A stretch of DNA of 40,546 nucleotides, taken from a virus. The position numbers were made by a program, and so were the translations under genes. A model generated the notes under the pieces. The model worked only from the letters and a program-made list of their open reading frames with translations, made no database searches and had not been told where the DNA came from. Positions 22,435-28,503 of the stretch are shown piece by piece; position 1 is the stretch's first letter, and each line of letters begins with the position of its first letter. The stretch is taken from positions 1 to 40,546 of the IMG/VR virus record IMGVR_UViG_3300031224_000001. One strand, given 5' to 3'.

Positions 22435-23480
22435 TACCCCGCTGTGAAATCAGGCCGGTCACTTGACTGCCCGCCGTTTTTATTTTTTTTAGCAACCTCA
22501 TCCTTGAACAGCGACTCCTCCAAATACTTCACCGGCTTGGTCACAAACTTCGCCTCACACTCCGTCCAGTTCCCCATTTCCGCATGGTACGCCAACGTTT
22601 GCAGCAAACCCTCCACCGAACGCGCCTCCAAACCTTTGTTCACCCACAAGCCCAGAGCCCGTACCTTGCCCACCTTCAGCGGATACGCCTCCCACCACTT
22701 TTCAAAATTGGGATAATCACGAAGATCCAATTCAGGCCCCTCGCCCTTGCAAGCCTGGCCCATCTTGTTTGCAAACCAACTCGGTGGCTGCCCAATCGTT
22801 TTATCCATGCATTCCACGAAGGCCATGAGCGCGGCAACCATCCGCCCATCCCCAGGATCAAACTCCGGATTGGCCCGCAAGATCTGAAACCAAGCCTCTG
22901 CCGAAAACTGGCCAGCTCGAACCTTCCCGCTGTCCACAATCCTCTGCCAAAGATTCCGAGAATCGACAGACAGAAAATCATCACCATCACCGCCCCCGGC
23001 AGGGGGGTGTTGTTTCTTCCCTTCTTCCCTTCTTAACTTATTATCTTTCTTAGTTAGGTGTCGGGGGTCTGTCGCCACTATGTCGCCACTATGTCGGGGG
23101 TCTGTCGCCACTATGTCGGAAGGTATGTCAGAAGGTATGTCGTTCTGTCCGTCATTTTTCGGAGGTTCTGAGACGTAAGCCACGTTATCTAATAGGGTTA
23201 CGATTGTCCCTTTACCTGTCGGAACTATGTCAATTGCACCTGCGGTAACTAAGTCGCTTTTTGCTGTCCTGTAACGGCGAATTGTCCAGCCCCAGACTTC
23301 TACGTCCGAAAAGCCCAAAACACTCTGTCGTTTCTCTAGGTTTAGAGGGTTCCAGCCGTCCGAATATCTGGCCCGGTCTTGGATCAAAAGTAACAACCGC
23401 AAAGCGTCCGGCTTATGATGAATCAGCCATCGCAAACGGTCCCCGCGCCACGTCCTGAAGAATCCTTCCTTTTCAGCCAT
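22434..23480 (-). CDS. Replication initiator / replisome organiser-like protein
   Basis: 348 residues. The N-terminal ~105 residues look like a winged-helix DNA-binding domain (KPDALRLLLLIQDRARYSDG, GWTIRRYRTAKSDLVTAGAI). A repetitive linker with two VATDPRH units follows, then a C-terminal domain with NFEKWWEAYPLKVGK and ALGLWVNKGLEARS, a helicase-loader-type architecture like lambda O. The linker is encoded by the iteron array. The gene precedes the helicase and is coupled to the small gene upstream (TGATG). Confidence 0.75.
   Translation of the reverse strand: MAEKEGFFRTWRGDRLRWLIHHKPDALRLLLLIQDRARYSDGWNPLNLEKRQSVLGFSDVEVWGWTIRRYRTAKSDLVTAGAIDIVPTGKGTIVTLLDNVAYVSEPPKNDGQNDIPSDIPSDIVATDPRHSGDIVATDPRHLTKKDNKLRREEGKKQHPPAGGGDGDDFLSVDSRNLWQRIVDSGKVRAGQFSAEAWFQILRANPEFDPGDGRMVAALMAFVECMDKTIGQPPSWFANKMGQACKGEGPELDLRDYPNFEKWWEAYPLKVGKVRALGLWVNKGLEARSVEGLLQTLAYHAEMGNWTECEAKFVTKPVKYLEESLFKDEVAKKNKNGGQSSDRPDFTAG
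23030..23150. repeat. Iteron array and AT-rich stretch: candidate replication origin
   Basis: Tandem 11-12-bp units all beginning GTC: GTCGGGGGTCT (23060, 23093), GTCGCCACTAT (23071, 23082, 23104), GTCGGAAGGTAT (23115) and GTCAGAAGGTAT (23127), ending near 23150. The units are about one helical turn apart. An AT-rich run (ttaacttattatctttctt) borders one side at 23034-23052. The placement inside the initiator gene copies the lambda O arrangement. Confidence 0.65.
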
Positions 23481-23668
23481 CAGCCCACCCTCCTCAGAAG
23501 CTCACGGAAAGCCTCCACATGCGTCTGGCCGGGTTTGCGTATCTTGTCCAGGAGAGCGCAGTCTGTCTGCGTCAGCTCAATCCTGTATGCCTTCCTCTGC
23601 GGTTTCTGTATTCGCCTCCATGTAGGGGCTCCATACGCGCCATCGGCGCAGCTTCGTGTGTTCTTCAT
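23480..23668 (-). CDS. Small basic protein, possibly ribbon-helix-helix
   Basis: 62 residues, starting MKNTRSCADGAYGAPT. The C-terminal half, RKAYRIELTQTDCALLDKIR and HVEAFRELLRR, has the strand-helix-helix outline of RHH regulators. AAGGTGACTGAC supports ATG 23668; the frame is open further upstream but that part looks non-coding. It is coupled to the initiator gene, which it may regulate. Confidence 0.6.
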   Translation of the reverse strand: MKNTRSCADGAYGAPTWRRIQKPQRKAYRIELTQTDCALLDKIRKPGQTHVEAFRELLRRVG

Positions 23669-23703
23669 GTCAGTCACCTTTCTTGAGGTTACCAAGCTCT
23701 TCC

Positions 23704-23844
23704 CCCAGTTTGCGGGCTGGGTACGAAGAAGGGCTTGTACTCGCTCCGCAAAGACATCGCAGGAACGACGTGCCACCGGTGGTGACAACGAGCACAAGCC
23801 CAAAGGGGACCGGTGGATCGTTCCAAATGTGTGTCTTTGCGGAG
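23704..23844. ncRNA. Candidate structured RNA with pseudoknot
   Basis: Perfect or near-perfect pairings: 23744-23756 with 23832-23844 (13 bp, CTCCGCAAAGACA), 23762-23768 with 23818-23824 (GGAACGA), 23773-23780 with 23809-23816 (CCACCGGT). In addition, 23731-23743 (GGGCTTGTACTCG) pairs with 23789-23801 in the loop with one mismatch, which creates a pseudoknot. A small hairpin CCCAG/CTGGG lies at 23704-23721. No protein in this stretch looks real on either strand. Strand of transcription is not known. Confidence 0.6.
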
Positions 23845-23892
23845 ACTTCCCACATCCTGAACGAATCCCTGTAAAACAATCAAGAAAATTTA

Positions 23893-23922
23893 TTGCTTTT
23901 TTTTGCGCCATCCCGCTAAAAT
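23893..23922 (+). promoter_or_regulatory. Possible rightward promoter
   Basis: TTGCTT and TAAAAT separated by 18 bases, ending 37 bases before ATG 23959. A T-run inside the spacer is also close enough to end a rightward transcript of the structured region. Confidence 0.35.
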
Positions 23923-23958
23923 TTAAACTTAACCCAAAAGCAAGGACACTCACCGCGA

Positions 23959-24173
23959 TGGAACCACTAAGTTTTTTTGACATGTTTGTAATTTTTTGCG
24001 GAGTCTCCATTGTGCTGACTCTTCTCGGCCACGCTTTTTCCTGCGTCATGGCTGTGATTTTTATATTATTTTCAGAAGCTAAAGCGGCCGTAGTATTCCC
24101 GCTGTTAGGATTACTCGCCCTCCTGGGATGCTGCGTTCTGACTTTTTTTGTTACAAAATGGATTGTATTCTGA
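23959..24173 (+). CDS. Possible two-pass membrane protein (antisense to the leftward operon)
   Basis: 71 residues with two hydrophobic helices: residues ~8-38 (MFVIFCGVSIVLTLLGHAFS) and ~46-68 (VVFPLLGLLALLGCCVLTFF). AAGGA lies 12 bases before the ATG, which is rather far. Composition is far more protein-like than the opposing minus frame, and a possible promoter lies upstream. It would be a holin-like or small inner-membrane protein. It runs against its neighbours, and a leftward frame with a good ribosome site (ATG 24178, open to 23480) covers the same DNA, so it remains uncertain. Confidence 0.45.
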
Positions 24174-24200
24174 TTCATGCTTTTTCCTTCTTTTTTGTAT

Positions 24201-24215
24201 AGGTGTTCAACACCA
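24201..24215 (-). promoter_or_regulatory. Palindrome 5, at the end of the 24207 gene
   Basis: TGGTGT-TGA-ACACCT on the minus strand followed by ATACA and then a strong ribosome site AAGAAGGAAAAAGC with ATG 24178. The TGA in its centre is the stop of the 24207-24689 gene. Confidence 0.6.
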
Positions 24216-24689
24216 GCGCCCCTTTTTTTTCGGAGACGGCCGGTTAATTCGATACAGATCCTTTTCAATGTGTGTCACCGGGATCTGCATACCCAAAACG
24301 AAATTCTGATTGCGGTCACCCCGCACCAATACTCGCACGCGCTCGCTGTCTTTTTCACAAATCAGCACCGTGCGGTTTTTTGACAGACGAAGAAACTTCA
24401 CCTTGTACTCCATGGGTGGGCCGCTATACGCCACGCATTCGTATTTTTGCGGCGCAATTTTTTTCAGAATGCACCCCTCAATATAAGACCAGAAGCCCTC
24501 CGGCAGCTTGTCCTGGTCGATCTCCAGCGCATCCAGCGCCATCATCACCCCTTTATCCGTCAAAGCCCATCCATGGGCCTCCAGAGCCAGCCAGTGCGTC
24601 TCCGGGTCTAGCGCATGTTTCAGCACTTCCATCTCTTCAAATGGTATCCCGATCACTCCGGCTACCGCTTCACTGTCATACTGTTTCAT
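24207..24689 (-). CDS. Hypothetical protein
   Basis: 160 residues from ATG 24689 (MKQYDSEAVAGV), chosen because AAAAGGGG lies just upstream; a TTG seven codons earlier is less likely. The N-terminal half is helical (MEVLKHALDPETHWLALEA). The C-terminal half is beta-rich and basic, ending NRPSPKKKGRWC. It lies between the HTH protein and the replication genes. Function unknown. Confidence 0.65.
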   Translation of the reverse strand: MKQYDSEAVAGVIGIPFEEMEVLKHALDPETHWLALEAHGWALTDKGVMMALDALEIDQDKLPEGFWSYIEGCILKKIAPQKYECVAYSGPPMEYKVKFLRLSKNRTVLICEKDSERVRVLVRGDRNQNFVLGMQIPVTHIEKDLYRINRPSPKKKGRWC

Positions 24690-24710
24690 AAGAGCCCCTT
24701 TTCTGAACAA

Positions 24711-24907
24711 ATTTTGGGTAAGGAAATGGATATATAGATATGAGACGCGCCGCGCCGCCGACCCCCCTCCCCCCCCCTCTGCTGGCTATACCATTGTATA
24801 GTACATCCATCCCGATGCCCGGCTGGATGGTTCCCGGCTGGGGTGAATTTGTCTCGAATTTGGCACGTATTAAAAATTTCATAGGTTTTCAGGGGTTTTC
24901 GATTCAT
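24711..24907. other. Non-coding gap with a G-tract and small palindromes
   Basis: Contains a poly-C run on the plus strand (24764-24782, G-rich on minus), a CTATAC-CATT-GTATAG hairpin near 24786-24801, direct repeats cccggctgg and ggttttcaggggttttc, and the GTGCCAAATTCGAGACA motif (24845-24866) shared with the integrase leader. No gene is credible here. Its position next to a possible small terminase makes a packaging site conceivable. Confidence 0.4.
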
Positions 24908-25618
24908 TCATAATGAATATCGGTCTATTTCATCCAGCATTTCATCCGGCTCCAGGTCATCCGGCCAGGCTTCCGGATCCACTGGCCCGGGCTCTGAATC
25001 AGGCAGCAGCAGGCCGCCGGCCGGGTCCGCTCCTTTAGACGCAATACTTTTCCGCCCATTTTCCATTCCGGGTGTCGGTCCGGTGGTTTGTCCGTCCGCT
25101 GCCCGGATGCGTGCCCGGTATCCTGCAAGCTCCCCATGATCTGGCCGTGCTTCCAGCTTGCCAATGATCGCGGTGGGGGCGCCGGTCAGCTTCTGGGCCT
25201 GGTCAATCATGATCCCGGATACAATCGCCTTATCCTTAGTACTAATCTTCTTTCTTATGTCCGGGTCAAGCAAATCTTCCTCCACACATTCCGCCGCAAG
25301 GGCTCCGGCAGCATATGCCCGGCCTGCTATTTTAGCTCTGGCCTGTGTTATTGATTCCTGATTCTCCCGGCGGATAGCGGACACCGTCCGAGAGGTCATT
25401 TGAAGTAATCGAGCAATCTCTATTTGGCTATGCTTCCCGCTGGCTAACATTTGCACACATTGCCGATAACTGTGGGGCCGGTCTCGAAGAACCCGAGCTC
25501 CGGTGTAGCTCGCAGCGGTCAGCGGGTGCGGCTCGCTCTGGGTTGCGTCAAGATCCGCCTCATCAAATAAGAGCGGTTCACGGTTCGCCGGTTCTGTTGT
25601 TGTTTCTGGTTCTTCCAC
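24908..25618 (-). CDS. HTH DNA-binding protein, possible small terminase
   Basis: 236 residues from GTG 25618; there is no in-frame ATG nearby. Residues ~45-85 (YRQCVQMLASGKHSQIEIAR, LLQMTSRTVSAIRREN) form a resolvase/terminase-type helix-turn-helix. A helical middle follows (ALAAECVEEDLLDPDIRKKI), then a Pro/Gly-rich acidic C-terminus (PEAWPDDLEPDEMLDEID). This is compatible with a small terminase that binds pac DNA and contacts the large subunit, but the large subunit is 4 kb away and a regulator is an alternative. A promoter-like TTGACG/TATTTT lies right before the start. Confidence 0.6.
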   Translation of the reverse strand: MEEPETTTEPANREPLLFDEADLDATQSEPHPLTAASYTGARVLRDRPHSYRQCVQMLASGKHSQIEIARLLQMTSRTVSAIRRENQESITQARAKIAGRAYAAGALAAECVEEDLLDPDIRKKISTKDKAIVSGIMIDQAQKLTGAPTAIIGKLEARPDHGELAGYRARIRAADGQTTGPTPGMENGRKSIASKGADPAGGLLLPDSEPGPVDPEAWPDDLEPDEMLDEIDRYSL

Positions 25619-25625
25619 GGGTCCT

Positions 25626-25653
25626 AAAATACAAAAAAAAGCGCCCCCGTCAA
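25626..25653 (-). promoter_or_regulatory. Sigma-70-like promoter for the leftward HTH gene
   Basis: On the minus strand TTGACG (25648-25653) and TATTTT (25626-25631) are separated by 16 bases. The predicted start of transcription would be at or next to GTG 25618, giving a leaderless or nearly leaderless message. Confidence 0.45.
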
Positions 25654-25746
25654 GTGTGCGTATGATTAAACAGGTTTTAAGATGTGATAGCCAACGACAT
25701 AAAAAAAGAAACCGGACAATTTTACCACACCACTAGATTTGATCCT

Positions 25747-25816
25747 GTATATCTAATAAAAGCCACACGGCCAACCGCCCCGGACGGATTCCGGGAAACC
25801 ACCTGAAAAGGAAAAA
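25747..25816 (+). repeat. 70-bp leader repeat, copy 1
   Basis: Matches 26112-26181 with one difference. It includes TATATCTAAT, the first ACGGATT-loop hairpin (25779-25795) and the ribosome site AAAAGGAAAAA of the following gene. The whole leader was duplicated. Confidence 0.9.
25779..25795 (+). promoter_or_regulatory. Early leader hairpin 1
   Basis: CCCGG-ACGGATT-CCGGG. The loop ACGGATT is shared with hairpins 2, 3 and 4, while stems differ with compensating changes. It lies about 12 bases before the ribosome site of the 25819 gene. Confidence 0.7.
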
Positions 25817-25818
25817 CA

Positions 25819-26052
25819 ATGAGCACTGACACTAAAATCGAATGGACCGCCTCTAACAACAGTAGCTATCTCAATGGTCGCCGCACCGCCAAAAATATGC
25901 GGGCCGCAGTCCGCGAAGCCCGGCACTATCTGCGCAATGAGTTGTTGGGTGAGGGCAAAATATCCTATTTTGAGGTGGGCGATGATTTCCCCATCCGGCA
26001 GGATGAGATCAGCATCCAGACCAGATACAACTGGGTTGTTACTGAGGCTTAA
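25819..26052 (+). CDS. Small early protein, hypothetical
   Basis: 77 residues, starting MSTDTKIEWTASNNSSYLNG. Its composition is mixed, with a helical middle (TAKNMRAAVREARHYLRNEL) and a beta-like end. AAAAGGAAAAACA supports ATG 25819. It is the first gene of the rightward block and follows leader hairpin 1. No family recognised. Confidence 0.65.
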   Translation: MSTDTKIEWTASNNSSYLNGRRTAKNMRAAVREARHYLRNELLGEGKISYFEVGDDFPIRQDEISIQTRYNWVVTEA

Positions 26053-26055
26053 AAT

Positions 26056-26124
26056 ATGAGAATCACCACAAACCACAGCGCAAGCAGCTATGGCCATCCC
26101 GTCATCCCCGCGTATATCTAATCA
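26056..26124 (+). pseudogene. 22-codon remnant of a small early gene
   Basis: ATG 26056 has GAGG eight bases upstream. The product begins MRITTNHSASSYGHPVIP and stops inside the second 70-bp leader repeat. I remember longer proteins with this N-terminus in phages and plasmids, so this looks like a gene truncated when the leader was duplicated. It may still be translated. Confidence 0.4.
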
Positions 26125-26181
26125 AAGCCACACGGCCAACCGCCCCGGACGGATTCCGGGAAACCACCTGAAAAGGAAAAA
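26112..26181 (+). repeat. 70-bp leader repeat, copy 2
   Basis: Second copy of the leader found at 25747-25816, 365 bases downstream. It contains hairpin 2 at 26144-26160. Confidence 0.9.
26144..26160 (+). promoter_or_regulatory. Early leader hairpin 2
   Basis: CCCGG-ACGGATT-CCGGG, identical to hairpin 1. Precedes the 26184 gene. Confidence 0.7.
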
Positions 26182-26183
26182 AG

Positions 26184-26369
26184 ATGCATAATATCTACAA
26201 AGAAAACGGACACGAAACCCGCACGGCATACCTTGCCGCGCTGGCCACTGATTACGGGCAAAGCCTGCAACTGATTCACACCATTTCCGATACGCTGGGA
26301 AGCGCCGAAGACTTCGACGCGCTGCCCGCATTCCTGCAGGATCTGGAAGCGGTGGAGGTGTTCGCATGA
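26184..26369 (+). CDS. Small acidic early protein (NGxETRxxYL family)
   Basis: 61 residues. KENGHETRTAYLAALATDYG followed by SDTLGSAEDFDALPAFLQDL resembles a family of short acidic proteins common in plasmid and phage early regions and of unknown function. AAGGAAAAAAG precedes ATG 26184. Its stop overlaps the next start (ATGA). Confidence 0.7.
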   Translation: MHNIYKENGHETRTAYLAALATDYGQSLQLIHTISDTLGSAEDFDALPAFLQDLEAVEVFA

Positions 26370-26515
26370 GTGTTTGCAAATACAAAAATAGCAGAAACTT
26401 TGCCGTATATGATGACCAAGGAAACCTTGTTTGCGTATGCGTTTATAAAAAAGGCGCGGAAGAAGTCGCGCGCCGTCTAAACGCTACATTAAACTTCATG
26501 GAGGTTGCAGCATGA
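26366..26515 (+). CDS. 49-aa early protein
   Basis: Starts at ATG 26366 inside the preceding stop and ends inside the next start, so it is coupled on both sides. The product, with FAVYDDQGNLVCVCVYKKGA and EEVARRLNA, resembles short proteins often found next to the 26184-type gene. Function unknown. Confidence 0.65.
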   Translation: MSVCKYKNSRNFAVYDDQGNLVCVCVYKKGAEEVARRLNATLNFMEVAA

Positions 26516-27027
26516 TCAATCCCTTCTTACATTTAACGCAGCCGGAAGAAGTCAAAAAAGAATTCCGCCGTCAATGCTTCATTCACCACCCGGACCAGGG
26601 CGGAACGGATGCAGCGTTCCGGGATCTCAACCGGATGTATCAGGAACGCTTGCGCGTTCTTGACGGATCCAAGCACAAGACCGAAGGCGGAAAAGAATTC
26701 ACCTACACCTATAACGAAGCCCGGGAAACCGAAGTGGCCGCAAAACTCGCGGAAGCAATCGCCGCGCTGCCTGCTACGGTTAATATTCTGTTAATCGGTA
26801 TTTATATCTGGATTGACGGCGAAACCAAACCCGAACGGGAAACCCTGAAAAAGCTGGGGTTCTACTGGTCAAAAAACCGCGCTCGCTGGTACTGGAAACC
26901 GGCGGACTATAAAAGCCGCCGATCTAAATCCGGCCTGGCCACGATCGCAGCCCGCTACGGGTACCAGAATTTCACCGGAGAAAAGGAGGAAAACAGCGCC
27001 CCACGCCGGGCACGGATAAACGCCTAA
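26512..27027 (+). CDS. J-domain protein with C-terminal GFYWSKNRxRWYWK domain
   Basis: 171 residues. Residues ~5-50 carry a short DnaJ-like domain with the HPD motif (HHPDQGGTDAAFRDLNRMY, His26-Pro27-Asp28), which in J-proteins contacts DnaK. After a linker, residues ~110-150 hold a conserved mobile-element domain (KKLGFYWSKNRARWYWKP). Proteins of this kind are common in plasmid and phage early regions; the exact job is unknown, but recruiting host DnaK to phage complexes is plausible. A second J-domain occurs in the giant virion protein. Coupled upstream by ATGA. Confidence 0.8.
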   Translation: MINPFLHLTQPEEVKKEFRRQCFIHHPDQGGTDAAFRDLNRMYQERLRVLDGSKHKTEGGKEFTYTYNEARETEVAAKLAEAIAALPATVNILLIGIYIWIDGETKPERETLKKLGFYWSKNRARWYWKPADYKSRRSKSGLATIAARYGYQNFTGEKEENSAPRRARINA

Positions 27028-27095
27028 ACCCGCTGAAGAGGTCCGGGCACGGACCGAAACCCCGCAAGGGGTCCGGGATGCAAACAAACCGCCGC
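27028..27095 (+). other. Intergenic stem-loops upstream of hairpin 3
   Basis: GGTCC-GGGCAC-GGACC and CCCC-GCAA-GGGG lie in tandem here (GCAA is a stable tetraloop). They may end the J-domain message or shape the next leader. No gene in this stretch. Confidence 0.4.
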
Positions 27096-27112
27096 CTGGT
27101 ACGGATTACCAG
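27096..27112 (+). promoter_or_regulatory. Early leader hairpin 3
   Basis: CTGGT-ACGGATT-ACCAG: same loop as hairpins 1 and 2 but a different, fully compensated stem. Precedes the 27133 gene by 20 bases. Confidence 0.7.
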
Positions 27113-27132
27113 AAACTGAAAAAGAGAAAAAA

Positions 27133-27588
27133 ATGAAGATCATAAAATTAAAAAGCGCAATTCTTAGCCAACTGGCAAAAGCCGCCGCCGAAAATGACGG
27201 GGCAATCAAGATATGTAATGAACCCTACATGCCTTTATCATGTGAACTCATTGGAGAAACCGAAGTTTCCGGCCAAAGCCTCCAATGCTTTTCCATGTGC
27301 CACTACGGAGAGCAAAACGGGGATTTAATGCGGGATCCTGATGTTTGTTTCTTCATCCAAAAAGACGGAGAAAATGAATATTTCATACCTTACGAATTCC
27401 AAAACGACTACGCCGGAGAATACACCTGTGCCTTTAAAGATCAAAAATGGCAAACCCGCGAACAAAGAGACATTGCAGAATTCTGTCAAATTTGGATTAA
27501 AAACCTGAAAGAACAGGGATACATTGACCAATTAAACCCGGATTACGTGCAAGCCGTTAAAGATTTTGAAAAGGAGCCAACAGCATGA
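27133..27588 (+). CDS. Hypothetical early protein
   Basis: 151 residues, acidic and aromatic-rich, with several cysteines (LQCFSMCHYGEQNGDL) and a conserved-looking FIQKDGENEYFIPYEFQND stretch. AAAGAGAAAAAA precedes the ATG. The 3' end overlaps the next start (ATGA). No family recognised. Confidence 0.65.
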   Translation: MKIIKLKSAILSQLAKAAAENDGAIKICNEPYMPLSCELIGETEVSGQSLQCFSMCHYGEQNGDLMRDPDVCFFIQKDGENEYFIPYEFQNDYAGEYTCAFKDQKWQTREQRDIAEFCQIWIKNLKEQGYIDQLNPDYVQAVKDFEKEPTA

Positions 27589-27743
27589 GCCCCGAACTAT
27601 TAAAAACCATCCTCGAAAAACAGGCAGCGCGGGAAAAAACCGAACCCTATTACACCAGCAATCAGATTTTACAGCTTTCCTTCCTGCTGGCCGGTTGCAT
27701 CTTTGGTCTTGCAATCCTCATACATGCCCTGTTAAATTACTAA
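27585..27743 (+). CDS. 52-aa membrane protein
   Basis: Starts at ATG 27585 in the preceding stop codon. A charged N-terminus (ELLKTILEKQAAREKTEPYY) is followed by one transmembrane helix (LSFLLAGCIFGLAILIHALL) close to the C-terminus. The tail-anchored layout suggests a small inner-membrane regulator. Function unknown. Confidence 0.6.
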   Translation: MSPELLKTILEKQAAREKTEPYYTSNQILQLSFLLAGCIFGLAILIHALLNY

Positions 27744-27750
27744 AAACCGC

Positions 27751-27767
27751 CCGGCACGGATTGCCGG
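27751..27767 (+). promoter_or_regulatory. Early leader hairpin 4
   Basis: CCGGC-ACGGATT-GCCGG, compensated stem and same loop. AAAAGGAG of the next gene follows about 10 bases later. Confidence 0.7.
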
Positions 27768-27789
27768 AACAAAACAAAAGGAGAAAATT

Positions 27790-27975
27790 ATGAAAGCCAA
27801 CGGCACACATAAATTCAACATCGCCGGAAAATCTGGTGAGATCACCATAAAAAATAAAGAAGCTACTGTCTTGATTCAAGGCGGGCACCAAAATGGCGGA
27901 ACTTGCGAAGATATTGAAGACATTCTTCGTTTAATCGCTACCGGAATCAAAACCGCACTTGTACTTGATAAATAA
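27790..27975 (+). CDS. Small early protein
   Basis: 61 residues with a beta-rich first half (THKFNIAGKSGEITIKNKEA) and a helical end (EDIEDILRLIATGIKTAL). AAAAGGAG gives a clear start. No family recognised. Confidence 0.65.
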   Translation: MKANGTHKFNIAGKSGEITIKNKEATVLIQGGHQNGGTCEDIEDILRLIATGIKTALVLDK

Positions 27976-27982
27976 ACCCCGC

Positions 27983-28002
27983 GCCCGGCGGATTATCCGG
28001 GC
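27983..28002 (+). promoter_or_regulatory. Early leader hairpin 5
   Basis: GCCCGG-CGGATTAT-CCGGGC: a six-base stem and an eight-base loop that keeps CGGATT. It lies only 10 bases before ATG 28013, where no purine-rich ribosome site is visible. Confidence 0.6.
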
Positions 28003-28012
28003 AAAATTTATC

Positions 28013-28360
28013 ATGTCAGAAACATCTATCATATTAAACTGTACCAATGAGCAGAAAGGCGCAGCCAAGTGCGCAGCCTATCCCGGCAAACTCGCAGAGT
28101 GGGCGCTTGAGTGGATCAATACCGGCGTACAACTCTCTGAGAACGCCCCCGTTGATCTCCCGCCCTACCTCATTGCCGACAATCCGGCCACCGGTGACTT
28201 GTACGCGCTGCACACCCAGCGGCCGCGCTGCTTAATCCGTTTAATCGAAACCGACCGGGGATATATCGCCCAGCCGGTGGAATCCTACGAACCCATGACT
28301 CAAAGCGCCCAGGATCTTGCGCGGATCCTCCGGGGTGCGGAAGACGCAGCTTCAGAATAA
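28013..28360 (+). CDS. Hypothetical early protein
   Basis: 115 residues from ATG 28013 (MSETSIILNCTNEQKGAAK); the open frame further upstream crosses the leader hairpin and is unlikely to be translated. It has a helical first half (LAEWALEWINTGVQL) and a beta-rich second half with PRCLIRLIETDRGYIAQPV. It is the last of the hairpin-preceded genes. Family not recognised. Confidence 0.65.
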   Translation: MSETSIILNCTNEQKGAAKCAAYPGKLAEWALEWINTGVQLSENAPVDLPPYLIADNPATGDLYALHTQRPRCLIRLIETDRGYIAQPVESYEPMTQSAQDLARILRGAEDAASE

Positions 28361-28371
28361 GCAGCACGCCG

Positions 28372-28503
28372 TCAATACCCAGTATTCCGCCGCATCCAGT
28401 CACAGATCGAAGATTCAGGCACCCTGACAATTTTCCCATCCCGGAACACCGGCCCGAGACCTTCCCGGCCCGAGCTTTTCCGGTACAATTCGATCCGCCG
28501 CCG
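28372..28503 (-). pseudogene. Duplicate 3' fragment of the excisionase-like gene
   Basis: 28382-28503 matches 29401-29522 with two differences. It keeps the excisionase frame (ELYRKSSGREGLGPVF to the stop) but has lost the 5' third. It lies 1019 bp from, and in the same orientation as, the intact gene. Confidence 0.8.

Noticed and set aside
23060-23150. CRISPR array
   Set aside because: Repeats are 11-12 bp, tandem without spacers and inside a gene, which suits iterons.
23704-23844. phi29-type packaging RNA or known ribozyme
   Set aside because: The terminase is not phi29-like, and I see none of the conserved cores of hammerhead, twister or pistol ribozymes.
24686-24907. Minus-strand ORFs between the HTH gene and the 24689 gene
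   Set aside because: They read through a G-tract and palindromes and have no ribosome site; treated as non-coding.
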